Part shown: positions 1 to 7,009 of the stretch, piece by piece
How positions within the stretch are numbered: position 1 is the first letter of the stretch
Layout: each line of letters opens with the position of its first letter
Source: an uncultured Thiothrix sp.
GTDB lineage: Bacteria; Pseudomonadota; Gammaproteobacteria; Poriferisulfidales; GCA-002705445
DNA: 64,000 bases
Assembly (NCBI GenBank): GCA_902595225.1
Contig: CACJPG010000003.1
Span: 1-64,000 of the forward strand
Direction: 5' to 3'
Translations under genes and position numbers: made by a program
The notes under the pieces: model-generated
What the model was told of the DNA's origin: nothing
The model's input: the letters and a program-made list of their open reading frames with translations, nothing else
The model's database searches: none

Positions 1-1
1 C

Positions 2-58
2 AGAGATTCATTTGATGAGGTGTTGCTTGAAGTAAAAGATTGGCTTGAAATAGAATAA
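2..58 (+). CDS. 3' end of an unidentified gene cut by the window start
   Basis: An open frame enters from the left edge and ends at TAA (56-58). Only 18 residues are visible, ending in DWLEIE, so no family can be assigned. It is followed by the GGGTAA element and a possible terminator hairpin, which fits the end of a transcription unit. Confidence 0.4.
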   Translation, partial: RDSFDEVLLEVKDWLEIE

Positions 59-70
59 ATAATAAAATTA

Positions 71-120
71 CTTACCCATTTCGGGTAAACCCAAATTGTC
101 CAAACCTAATCTGGGTAAAG
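71..120 (+). repeat. GGGTAA-type 50-bp element, copy 1
   Basis: This 50-bp block aligns without gaps to 2439-2488, with 41 of 50 positions identical by hand alignment. It contains an inverted pair TTACCC (72-77)/GGGTAA (83-88) and a further GGGTAA at 113-118, exactly 30 bp after the previous one. The outer ends TTACCCA (72-78) and TGGGTAA (112-118) are also perfect reverse complements. The copy lies about 150 bp upstream of a secreted-protein gene (269), matching the position of copy 2. It is probably a regulatory element, acting either as a multi-site operator or as alternative RNA hairpins. It does not look like the end of a mobile element, because no transposase is nearby. Confidence 0.7.
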
Positions 121-147
121 ACTAAAAAATTAAATTGCCTAAAATTA

Positions 148-192
148 ATCCTGAAGTTTGTTAGCGCTTCCTCCAGGATGGTCGGTTTTTTT
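148..192 (+). terminator. possible Rho-independent terminator or leader hairpin
   Basis: Inverted repeat ATCCTG (148-153)/CAGGAT (174-179), extendable by GAAG/CTTC across a small bulge, is followed six bases later by seven T residues (186-192). It could end the upstream transcript or act as an attenuator for the gene at 269. The gap before the T run makes it a weak terminator candidate. Confidence 0.35.
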
Positions 193-268
193 CTCGAGCT
201 ATTATAAATACTGGCCATCTTAGAGCGAAGATTTATTAAATTTTTATTTCCTAAGGAGGAATTAGATA

Positions 269-604
269 ATGTTATTTAAAAAGAATTCTTTATTCTATTG
301 TTTTTGCGTTTCTCTATTATTTGTATTACTAAGTTTTCAATCCTATGCAGGAGGCGATCCAGATGAGTTCGCACAAGAAGAAGAGCAAGTAATTCAAAAT
401 TCCACAAAAATTGAGCAAAAAAATATCCCCAGTAATAATCAAAAAGATTTTCGATCTAGTGAAAACATCTCTTCAATTATAGGAAGCTGCCTCTCATTTC
501 CAGAAGCCATTGCCTATAAAGAGCACTTTGCATGCCTTGCAGATCAAGAAAAAAATAGGGTTGCAAGAATTAACTGGAGTTTTTCCAAATTATTGCTAAG
601 GTAG
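269..604 (+). CDS. small secreted protein of unknown function
   Basis: This encodes 111 residues with a clear Sec signal peptide: basic KK, a hydrophobic stretch at about residues 8-25, then a cleavage-type SYA-GG near residue 28. The start is fixed by a strong AGGAGG Shine-Dalgarno at 254-259. The mature part is polar, with an acidic EEE stretch and Asn/Gln-rich middle and two cysteines near residues 74 and 89 that could form a disulfide. No family is recognised. It stands alone, downstream of element copy 1 and upstream of the sigma-54 gene at 697. Confidence 0.7.
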   Translation: MLFKKNSLFYCFCVSLLFVLLSFQSYAGGDPDEFAQEEEQVIQNSTKIEQKNIPSNNQKDFRSSENISSIIGSCLSFPEAIAYKEHFACLADQEKNRVARINWSFSKLLLR

Positions 605-625
605 TAAATGTATATAGCAGATTTA

Positions 626-674
626 AACTCACCATAAATCTTTGGCACGCTGCTTGCTTCATTTAAGGTGAGTT
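626..674 (+). promoter_or_regulatory. sigma-54 (-24/-12) promoter bracketed by an inverted repeat
   Basis: TGGCACG (643-649), four bases, then TTGCT (654-658) matches the RpoN consensus TGGCACG-N4-TTGCW at every defined position, with GG and GC ten bases apart. The predicted transcription start is near 668, leaving about 29 nt of leader with a TGAGG ribosome site before the GTG at 697. A perfect 8-bp inverted repeat, AACTCACC (626-633)/GGTGAGTT (667-674), flanks the core promoter and could bind a regulator. Confidence 0.85.
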
Positions 675-696
675 AAACTTAATTTTGAGGTAAAAC

Positions 697-1224
697 GTGC
701 ATTTTAAAGCCAAACAATTTGTTTATTTTGTCTTAGTCTCGTGTCTTATCACACCTTTACAAGCTTTTGATACGAAACAAGTGCAAAAGCTAGATATAAA
801 TTGCTTTGCTCAAGATGAGAAATCATATCTAATGGATAAGAGTAAATCTGAGTTTTTTTCTGGACTAAATGCTGGAGAAAAATATCAAAAAATTCGTGAT
901 GGCTCCATTGAAAAACATTTTGCAGGAACTTTTGATGAGGTTAATGCCTTGAAAAAAGAAGATTCAGAATCAAATTTTTTCACAGGAATGTCGATGCAAG
1001 AGAGATTCCAGAAATTATATGATGGTTCTTTTGAAAAACATTATTCAAAGCTACATGACTTGAGAAAAAAAGAATCTTATTTACAAAATTCTAATCTTGG
1101 AAATGGCAATTCAATTAACTGTCAAAATAATTCTCCATCAACAGACCTTAAAGGTATTTCAGCATCTGAAAAGATTCAATCCATCAGAGAGGGCACTTTT
1201 GAAAAGAAAGTTCTAGGAGAATAA
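697..1224 (+). CDS. secreted protein with three imperfect internal repeats, sigma-54 controlled
   Basis: This encodes 175 residues from a GTG start with GAGG at 687-690. A signal peptide covers about residues 1-23 (cleavage near LQA). The mature protein holds three related units at about residues 52-75, 92-115 and 149-171. Each follows the pattern F-S/T-G-L/M, then A-x-E-K/R, Q-K, a Gly-Ser/Thr step and an EK ending (the first two end in EKH). The spacing between units is uneven. I recognise no domain. The gene has its own sigma-54 promoter, is transcribed alone, and ends 3 bp before the convergent ung gene. The repeats suggest a structural or binding role outside the cytoplasm, but this is speculative. 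Confidence 0.75.
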   Translation: MHFKAKQFVYFVLVSCLITPLQAFDTKQVQKLDINCFAQDEKSYLMDKSKSEFFSGLNAGEKYQKIRDGSIEKHFAGTFDEVNALKKEDSESNFFTGMSMQERFQKLYDGSFEKHYSKLHDLRKKESYLQNSNLGNGNSINCQNNSPSTDLKGISASEKIQSIREGTFEKKVLGE

Positions 1225-1227
1225 TTA

Positions 1228-1890
1228 CTACCAAATAATTGCTTGTTCAAGATTCTGATTGATCTGACTAAAAGGCTTACTTCCAAAAAAACCACGATGC
1301 GCTGATAAGGGAGATGGGTGCGGCGATTTTATAATTATGTGTTTTGTATTTATGAGTGGTATTTTGCTTTGCGCATGCGAACCCCATAAGACAAATATTA
1401 CTTTTTCTTTTTGTTCGCTAATAACTGAGATAACTTTGTCCGTGAATTGCTCCCATCCAATATCTTTATGAGACATTGCTTGTCCCGAACATACAGTTAA
1501 GGAAGTATTTAGAAGAAAAACGCCCTGTTTTGCCCAATTCTCTAAATTCCCATCGTTTGGATTTTTAATAATACCTAAATCTTCTTTCAATTCTTTAAAA
1601 ATATTTTTTAAAGACGGAGGAGGGATTACCCCAAGCGGTACTGAAAAACATAGACCATGCGCTTGGTCAGGCCCATGATAAGGATCTTGTCCAAGTAGTA
1701 CCACTCTTAAATCTTTTAGATGCGTTAAATGAAAAGCATTAAAAATTAATGAGCCGGGCGGGTAAATCTTTTTTCCATTTTTCTTATCTTCTAAAAGTTT
1801 GGCTTTTAACTTAACCATATATGGCTTCTCAAACTCTGGAGACAAATGCTCTAGCCAGTCCTCTGGAAGCTGAATATTATTATTTGACAT
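1228..1890 (-). CDS. ung: uracil-DNA glycosylase
   Basis: Family 1 uracil-DNA glycosylase removes uracil from DNA and starts base excision repair in the cytoplasm. The catalytic water-activating motif GQDPYH is at about residues 67-72 and the C-terminal HPSPLS loop with the catalytic His is near residue 190. The length of about 220 residues is normal. The open frame could begin 27 nt further upstream (1917), but the Met at 1890 gives the expected N-terminus and keeps clear of the divergent promoter for the gene at 1935. It is convergent with the gene at 697. Confidence 0.95.
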   Translation of the reverse strand: MSNNNIQLPEDWLEHLSPEFEKPYMVKLKAKLLEDKKNGKKIYPPGSLIFNAFHLTHLKDLRVVLLGQDPYHGPDQAHGLCFSVPLGVIPPPSLKNIFKELKEDLGIIKNPNDGNLENWAKQGVFLLNTSLTVCSGQAMSHKDIGWEQFTDKVISVISEQKEKVIFVLWGSHAQSKIPLINTKHIIIKSPHPSPLSAHRGFFGSKPFSQINQNLEQAIIW

Positions 1891-1898
1891 GCGTAAAA

Positions 1899-1928
1899 TT
1901 GTACTCAAATGAAACAATCAAGTATAAT
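1899..1928 (+). promoter_or_regulatory. sigma-70 promoter giving a probable leaderless mRNA
   Basis: TTGTAC (1899-1904) and a perfect TATAAT (1923-1928) are separated by 18 bp. The start codon of the next gene (1935) lies 7 bp after the -10 box, so transcription should begin at or next to the ATG. No Shine-Dalgarno is present, which fits a leaderless transcript. Confidence 0.6.
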
Positions 1929-1934
1929 TAAATT

Positions 1935-2417
1935 ATGAAATTAAAAGACTATTTGCATAGTTTTAATATTACACTTGAAGCATTCTCTCGTGAGACAGAT
2001 ATCCCTTATACGACTCTAACTAAATATGTTTACGGGCAAAGAATCCCCTCCGTGCCCTACATGAATATAATAAATAAACATACCAAAGGCGCTGTCTCGG
2101 CAAATGATTTTTACAGCACGGTTAGTAACGAGGATTGGGAGTGGCGAATTACTTATGAAAGAGATTTTTCAAAAGCCACTGATGAAGCAAAGAAAATCTT
2201 GGGTGACATGGATATTCATCCACTTGCCTTTAGTGTTGTTGTAGAAATGGTTTCTCAAATGGGCATGGAAAGCGTCTCAGGTTTTAAAAACTTTTTAGAT
2301 GCTCTTGAAGAAGGAAATTATGAGAAAGCTGCCCAAGAAATGCGAGACTCGCGCTGGGGCAAACAGACACCAAAAATTGCAGATACATTAGCAAAAAAAA
2401 TGAGTTCTGCTAGTTAG
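1935..2417 (+). CDS. HTH domain fused to a lysozyme-like C-lobe lacking the catalytic part
   Basis: This encodes 160 residues. The first 40 resemble a Cro/CI-type helix-turn-helix (helices at about 12-35, with the IPYTTLTKY recognition-helix pattern). Residues about 85-155 resemble the C-terminal lobe of phage T4-type lysozymes (GH24): a hydrophobic helix, then GFKNFLDALEEGNYEKAAQEM and the signature SRWGKQTP at 139-146. The N-terminal lysozyme lobe with the catalytic Glu is absent, so hydrolysis is not expected. There is no signal peptide. It may be a phage-derived regulator using the lobe for binding. The lysozyme resemblance is by recognition of the motif, not a search. Confidence 0.7.
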   Translation: MKLKDYLHSFNITLEAFSRETDIPYTTLTKYVYGQRIPSVPYMNIINKHTKGAVSANDFYSTVSNEDWEWRITYERDFSKATDEAKKILGDMDIHPLAFSVVVEMVSQMGMESVSGFKNFLDALEEGNYEKAAQEMRDSRWGKQTPKIADTLAKKMSSAS

Positions 2418-2438
2418 TTCTAGCAATATCCACTCTCA

Positions 2439-2488
2439 CTTACCCATTTTGGGTAAACCCATTATGTCTAAGCCTCAACTGGGTAAAT
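2439..2488 (+). repeat. GGGTAA-type 50-bp element, copy 2
   Basis: Second copy of the element at 71-120. TTACCC (2440-2445), GGGTAA (2451-2456) and GGGTAA (2481-2486) keep the same spacing of 30 bp between the direct half-sites, while the bases between them have diverged. It ends 131 bp before the start codon of the secreted MORN-like gene at 2620. Confidence 0.7.
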
Positions 2489-2550
2489 CTTTTTTCCTAA
2501 ATTTGTTATTTAATTTAATCGTCATGTAATGACAGCCGTTAGTTGACGGT

Positions 2551-2591
2551 GGTGGGAGGGGTTATCTTCCTAATAAAGTTGGCCTCCCACC
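2551..2591 (+). promoter_or_regulatory. 5'-leader hairpin ahead of the MORN-like gene
   Basis: A perfect 9-bp inverted repeat, GGTGGGAGG (2551-2559)/CCTCCCACC (2583-2591), encloses a 23-nt loop. A smaller CCGT/ACGG hairpin precedes it. No T run follows, so it is not a terminator. The 3' arm contains CCTCC, which could pair instead with the GGAG ribosome site at 2607-2610, so translation control is possible. Confidence 0.5.
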
Positions 2592-2619
2592 TTAATCTAA
2601 TTTTATGGAGATTGTAAAA

Positions 2620-3288
2620 ATGTTAAAAAAACTTACCTTATTAATTTTATTTATTCCTGTAGTTGCTTTTTCACAGACATCTGAGATTTCGGATGATGTA
2701 AAGAAACACTGCAAAGGATATGGCGATTACACATATTGGGCTGAAGAAGAATCAATATGTTCGGTAACTATTAAAGGTGAAAAAACGGTCATGCATTATG
2801 TTGGTGGATGGTCTTTAGAAGGCGCTGATGGGTACGGCCAATTTTATGAGTATAATGCTGATGACGGAACATTAATGTCAATTTATAAAGGTCAATTTAA
2901 AAATTCTATGTTTAATGGTTTCGGTCGTTATGAAGTAATTTTTGAAAATCTTAAAGGTGAAAGTATGACTTCTATTACAATTGGTAATTGGAAAAATGAT
3001 CTTGCATCTGGTTTTGTTTATCAAAAACTGATTGATAATTTGACCCAAAAAACCCATATTTTTTATGGTGAAATGGTAGAAGGAAAAAAACATGGAAATT
3101 CTGTAATTGATACTATAAACGAAGTAAATTCGGTAACTTGGCTTGATAACAAATACAAGGAAAATACACCAATTTTTCTTTATAAGGATGAAATAGCACA
3201 CGGCTGGGTGCAACATAAGTTTTTTTACAAGGATATTGATACTCTAAAATCACGAAAAGATGTAGAATTAGAGAAAATTTCTTATTGA
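2620..3288 (+). CDS. secreted divergent MORN-repeat protein
   Basis: This encodes 222 residues from the ATG at 2620. An in-frame ATG at 2605 exists, but GGAG at 2607-2610 is well placed for 2620 and gives a clean signal peptide (MLKK, hydrophobic core, AFS cleavage near residue 18). The mature protein has weak MORN-like units such as YKGQFKNSMFNGFGRY and GNWKNDLASGF, plus HG-type turns near the C-terminus. MORN repeats form extended beta-hairpin sheets that bind lipids or proteins. First of three same-strand genes with similar design (2620-5463). The exact function is unknown. Confidence 0.7.
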   Translation: MLKKLTLLILFIPVVAFSQTSEISDDVKKHCKGYGDYTYWAEEESICSVTIKGEKTVMHYVGGWSLEGADGYGQFYEYNADDGTLMSIYKGQFKNSMFNGFGRYEVIFENLKGESMTSITIGNWKNDLASGFVYQKLIDNLTQKTHIFYGEMVEGKKHGNSVIDTINEVNSVTWLDNKYKENTPIFLYKDEIAHGWVQHKFFYKDIDTLKSRKDVELEKISY

Positions 3289-3311
3289 TAAATTTTTGAA
3301 TTTTATATTTA

Positions 3312-4082
3312 ATGAAAATTAATCTCTTTAAAGTTTGTTTGCCTCTCTTAATTTCTTTGAATGTTTTCAGTGCAGAAAATGAAAAGTTATCAAATGCTGA
3401 AATCAAAAATTTACCTCCAAGCAAAAGCATAGAGATAGAAGAAAAAGATGTGTTAAAAGTTTGCAAGGGTGAAGATGTTTCTAAATGGAATGATTGTTGG
3501 GGAAAAATTGTAGTTGATCATGCTTGTGATCCCGAAAAGTGGTGCGGAACTTGGTCCAAAGGGCTCTATTACAATGGTAAAAAACATGGTTTTTTTCATG
3601 AAGGAATTTGGCATGGTAGGTCTACCAGAAGAAGTGATGGAATATTTTATGCTGGAAATTATAGAAATGGTGTAAAAGTTGGTCTGCACGGGAGGTGTTA
3701 TTATGCACAAGCGGGTAGAACAGATTTTCAAATTGGCAATTATAATAGCGAAGGTAAGCCCGAAGGTGTTTGGGGAAATTTTAACGCCTGGTATGATGAT
3801 TTTCCACAAGACGAGAATGGGCATCATGAAGCGTTTCATAGTTCTGGTTGCAATGTAGAAACAGCTCTACTGTATTTAAACAAAGAAAACCCTTGTGGTT
3901 CAAATAAAAAATCGCCTGCTGGTCATAACAACATGTTTACTAGTATCGCCATTGTCGGTGAATCAAGCGGATACAATAGCCCTTGCAGGGGAATGTGGGG
4001 CGATGAAAATTATATTGATTATGGAATCACTATAGAATTTAAACAGTGGGTCGAAATGTTAGAAAATAATTATGAAAATTAA
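3312..4082 (+). CDS. secreted cysteine-containing MORN-like protein
   Basis: This encodes 256 residues with a signal peptide ending around NVFSA (residue 21). The central part has MORN-type turns: GLYYNGKKHGFF, GIFYAGNYRNGVKVGLHG and GNYNSEGKPEGVWG. The mature region has about nine cysteines, many in pairs, suggesting disulfides in the periplasm or outside the cell. It follows the previous gene by 23 nt and overlaps the next by 11 nt, so the three are probably one transcript. No enzymatic motif is visible. Confidence 0.7.
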   Translation: MKINLFKVCLPLLISLNVFSAENEKLSNAEIKNLPPSKSIEIEEKDVLKVCKGEDVSKWNDCWGKIVVDHACDPEKWCGTWSKGLYYNGKKHGFFHEGIWHGRSTRRSDGIFYAGNYRNGVKVGLHGRCYYAQAGRTDFQIGNYNSEGKPEGVWGNFNAWYDDFPQDENGHHEAFHSSGCNVETALLYLNKENPCGSNKKSPAGHNNMFTSIAIVGESSGYNSPCRGMWGDENYIDYGITIEFKQWVEMLENNYEN

Positions 4083-5463
4083 GCTAATAATTTTAGCTTT
4101 ATTTTTTTCCTCCTGCCAAGTTCTTGCAGACTCAAATCAATACGTGAATCCATGGTCGGAGAAAAAGTTTCAAGATTTTCATGATATTTCAATTGTAAAA
4201 GACAACAACAAGGAACTTGGTATTTTAAAAAATGATCAAGGGCAATTTGTATCACTCGAAACAAATATGCCACTTGATGGCAATTATAAGATACAAGGTG
4301 ATACATATAATTTTAAGAACGGTCTATTGCACGGAGAAGTTTTTGGGGCAACCTATCGAAATGGTCTGTTACATGGAGTGATACGTCAATACAGCACATA
4401 CTATAATGGTAAATCAACACCCTCTTATCTTTCAGCCAAATTGCATTTCGTAAATGGTGTTCCAAGTGGTACTCAAACTTGGTTCAGCCCATCAGGCGAT
4501 ATAATTGAAACCGCTTTTTATCAAAATGGCAAAAGACTTAGTTATGAAAAAAAATATAAAAAGATAAAATCACAATATACTATACCTAAATATGATGATG
4601 AAAAATCTAAAGCAATCCATAAATTTCTAGAGGTTTGTTCTAAATCAAAAGTAAACAAACGATTTGATAATCGCTCTCACATTTTTATATATACTGGTCA
4701 TGATCTTGATCCAAATTGTCTTCAAAAAGAATACACATCATATCGAAACAGTAAATATACTATTACTACTTATGAAGACTTTCCTTGGGGACCAACGAAG
4801 GGAAATGAACATTATAGAAGGTATCCAGCAGATGATTACAATGAAAAGCAATTTTTTGATAAACAAAGTACCTACATAAGTATACTTTCCCCAGAGAAAG
4901 AATCTTGCGCAGAAGGTTGTACTTTTGAATACGACCATTTGTACTTTTTTGATAAAAACTTTGTATATTTGACAGATTTTTATGGCTACAGAAGTTATAC
5001 CTCTTTAGATGAACTTGATGGTCAAGTTATAAATTACGGTATGTCGATGCTCACGCATCATAGAAATTATATGTATAGTGTTCAGGATATTTTAAACCCT
5101 GAAAAAGATATTTCTTCATTTTATTTTTATGGAGATTCTCAAACTGAAATAACCCCGGATACATACACTACAAGTTGGGAAAAAAAGTATTGGCAAGGTG
5201 GCGGAGCGCTATGGATCTCGACAAAACGTAATTACAAAAATGAAATTTTGGAGCTGAAAAGTTGGGGTAATGTTTGCCAAAATTTAAGTGAGCACATATT
5301 TGAGAATCTAAATTCAAATTATATAGCAGATAGCCTAGGTTATGAATATTTTAAGCTTGAGATAATGTCTTACTTAACGAGATACCCTAGACCAAAATGG
5401 TGGCTTGCTGCTTTAGCAATTCATAAAGATGATCAGTGGTGTTACAAAGATCCTAAAAGCTAG
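4072..5463 (+). CDS. secreted protein with MORN-like N-terminal half and unknown C-terminal half
   Basis: This encodes 463 residues with a signal peptide ending near VLA-DS (residue 20). Residues about 60-160 contain MORN_2-type units (FKNGLLHGEVFG, YRNGLLHG, FVNGVPSGTQTWFSPSGD). The remaining 300 residues are rich in Tyr, Trp, Asp and Lys, with a few cysteines, and match nothing I recognise. The start codon lies inside the end of the preceding gene, so translation is probably coupled. The next gene is convergent, with a 17-bp gap and no obvious terminator. Confidence 0.7.
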   Translation: MKIKLIILALFFSSCQVLADSNQYVNPWSEKKFQDFHDISIVKDNNKELGILKNDQGQFVSLETNMPLDGNYKIQGDTYNFKNGLLHGEVFGATYRNGLLHGVIRQYSTYYNGKSTPSYLSAKLHFVNGVPSGTQTWFSPSGDIIETAFYQNGKRLSYEKKYKKIKSQYTIPKYDDEKSKAIHKFLEVCSKSKVNKRFDNRSHIFIYTGHDLDPNCLQKEYTSYRNSKYTITTYEDFPWGPTKGNEHYRRYPADDYNEKQFFDKQSTYISILSPEKESCAEGCTFEYDHLYFFDKNFVYLTDFYGYRSYTSLDELDGQVINYGMSMLTHHRNYMYSVQDILNPEKDISSFYFYGDSQTEITPDTYTTSWEKKYWQGGGALWISTKRNYKNEILELKSWGNVCQNLSEHIFENLNSNYIADSLGYEYFKLEIMSYLTRYPRPKWWLAALAIHKDDQWCYKDPKS

Positions 5464-5480
5464 TTAAATTCTATTTATTC

Positions 5481-6227
5481 TTATCCAGCATGTGAAAAAT
5501 TATCACTTTTGAAATAAAATTTCCTTTTAATATATTTCGCAATAGAGTTATTGTCCGTTGTTAAAATATCATTGACCCAATTACCCTCTTGGACATAACC
5601 GTCAGAATAAATCATTTTTCCGAATCCATGACGGTTACCATTTTTCCAATTGCCAATATATATGTGGCCTTTTTTCCACGTGTAAGTGCCATATCCATTT
5701 GCTTGGTTATCTTTGTAGCTTCCAACATACTTATCACCATTGTCATATGTGAATACACCTTGGCCATGCATTAAATCGTCTCTAAATTCGCCAACATATT
5801 TATTTCCATTGTTATAAGTATATGTACCTAAGCCATGGGCATTGTTATCTTTAAATTTACCAACATACTTATCGCCTTTGCTGTAAGTATAAGTTCCATA
5901 ACCGTCAGCTTTATTGTTTTTGTGTCTTCCAAAATATTTATCGCCATTACTATAAGCATAAGACCCAAGCCCGTGTCTTTCCCCATATTTGAATTCACCC
6001 AAGTACTCATCTCCTGCAAACTCTGATTTTGATCCAAAAGTGTAAGCACCTAGTCCATCAGGTTTATTATTATGCCATTGCCCCTCATACACAGAACCGT
6101 CTTGAAAAGTATATTTGGCATAACAATTATTATTCCATTCATCCGCTCCGGGACATATTGTTTGAGAAAAAACATCATTAGACTTAATTACTATTATCAT
6201 TGTAATGAGAAAGTAGCTGTATTTCAT
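5481..6227 (-). CDS. secreted protein made of seven or eight canonical MORN repeats
   Basis: This encodes 248 residues with an N-terminal signal peptide (about residues 1-21, ending VFS). From about residue 40 to 225 it holds seven regular 23-residue MORN units of the form YxGxFKxxxxHGxGTYTYxxGDK, plus one partial unit. It is much more regular than the three MORN-like genes opposite it. MORN arrays commonly mediate membrane or protein binding. No catalytic domain is fused. Only about 20 residues follow the last repeat. Confidence 0.85.
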   Translation of the reverse strand: MKYSYFLITMIIVIKSNDVFSQTICPGADEWNNNCYAKYTFQDGSVYEGQWHNNKPDGLGAYTFGSKSEFAGDEYLGEFKYGERHGLGSYAYSNGDKYFGRHKNNKADGYGTYTYSKGDKYVGKFKDNNAHGLGTYTYNNGNKYVGEFRDDLMHGQGVFTYDNGDKYVGSYKDNQANGYGTYTWKKGHIYIGNWKNGNRHGFGKMIYSDGYVQEGNWVNDILTTDNNSIAKYIKRKFYFKSDNFSHAG

Positions 6228-6322
6228 GAAAATAATTATAACAAATCTTTATTTTGAAATGAATTTTAAGAGCTTAAGAAAAAATTTATTTATATTTCTA
6301 TTGATAAAAAAATTTTTTTTAT

Positions 6323-6874
6323 CTATTTCCATTTTATAGAGCAACCAACACTAGGATTTTGCTCTGTGGGACCATTACCTGTTTTTGCGACTTCAATCAT
6401 CGCATTTAATAATTCTGGTTCTAGGTCATTACTCGTAGCAGACATTCTAGTTGCATCAAGCCGGCCACGATATTGAAGTTCGAGAGATTGATTATATCCA
6501 AAAAAATCTGGAGTACACACGGCACCATATTTTTTTGCAATTTCTTGTGTTTCATCTAATAAATATGGAAAAGAAAAATTATTTTTTTTTGCTATACGTT
6601 TCATGTTGTCAAATGAGTCCTCGGGATATTCGTCGGTATCATTGGACATAATACCTACAGAATTTATACCATGATCAATCAAAGTGTTGGTTACTTTAAT
6701 GAGTTTTGGAATGATCGCTTTGACGAAAGGACAATGATTACAAATGAAAAAGATAAGTAAACCACGCTCACCTTTTAACGAATCAAGTGTCCAATTTTTT
6801 CCATTTGTACAACCTAAATTGAAGTCGTACGCATTTTGTCCAAAGTCACAGATAGGCGTTGATTTTTCTGACAT
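6323..6874 (-). CDS. thioredoxin-fold redoxin (AhpC/TSA-like)
   Basis: This encodes 183 residues without a signal peptide. The redoxin fold is indicated by GLLIFFICNHCPFVKAIIP at about residues 40-57, with a CxxC (CNHC) active site, then VGIMSNDT and YGAVCTPDFFGY, carrying the cis-proline TP and a further Cys. This matches the cytosolic thioredoxin-family proteins related to peroxiredoxins and ResA that use CNHCP. The physiological substrate is unknown. It is divergent from aprM, with a 135-bp shared upstream region. Confidence 0.85.
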   Translation of the reverse strand: MSEKSTPICDFGQNAYDFNLGCTNGKNWTLDSLKGERGLLIFFICNHCPFVKAIIPKLIKVTNTLIDHGINSVGIMSNDTDEYPEDSFDNMKRIAKKNNFSFPYLLDETQEIAKKYGAVCTPDFFGYNQSLELQYRGRLDATRMSATSNDLEPELLNAMIEVAKTGNGPTEQNPSVGCSIKWK

Positions 6875-7009
6875 TATAAATTTTACTTATAGTAAATTAA
6901 ATTATTGCTATTACCTTTTAGTATAGATATAGGTTAAGGTTATTGCTATAAAAATTATAAAAAACAAGAATATTTAGGTGTTTTAAATCTGGTTTATTTA
7001 GGGGGAAAT

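Noticed and set aside
71..2488. GGGTAA elements as ends of a transposon or island
   Set aside because: They are in direct orientation, imperfect, lack target duplications and enclose no transposase or integrase; the fixed distance to genes favours regulation.
2878..3216. Opposite-strand frame across the MORN-like gene, and similar frames inside other genes
   Set aside because: These overlap well-supported genes, lack ribosome sites and show biased composition typical of antisense shadows.
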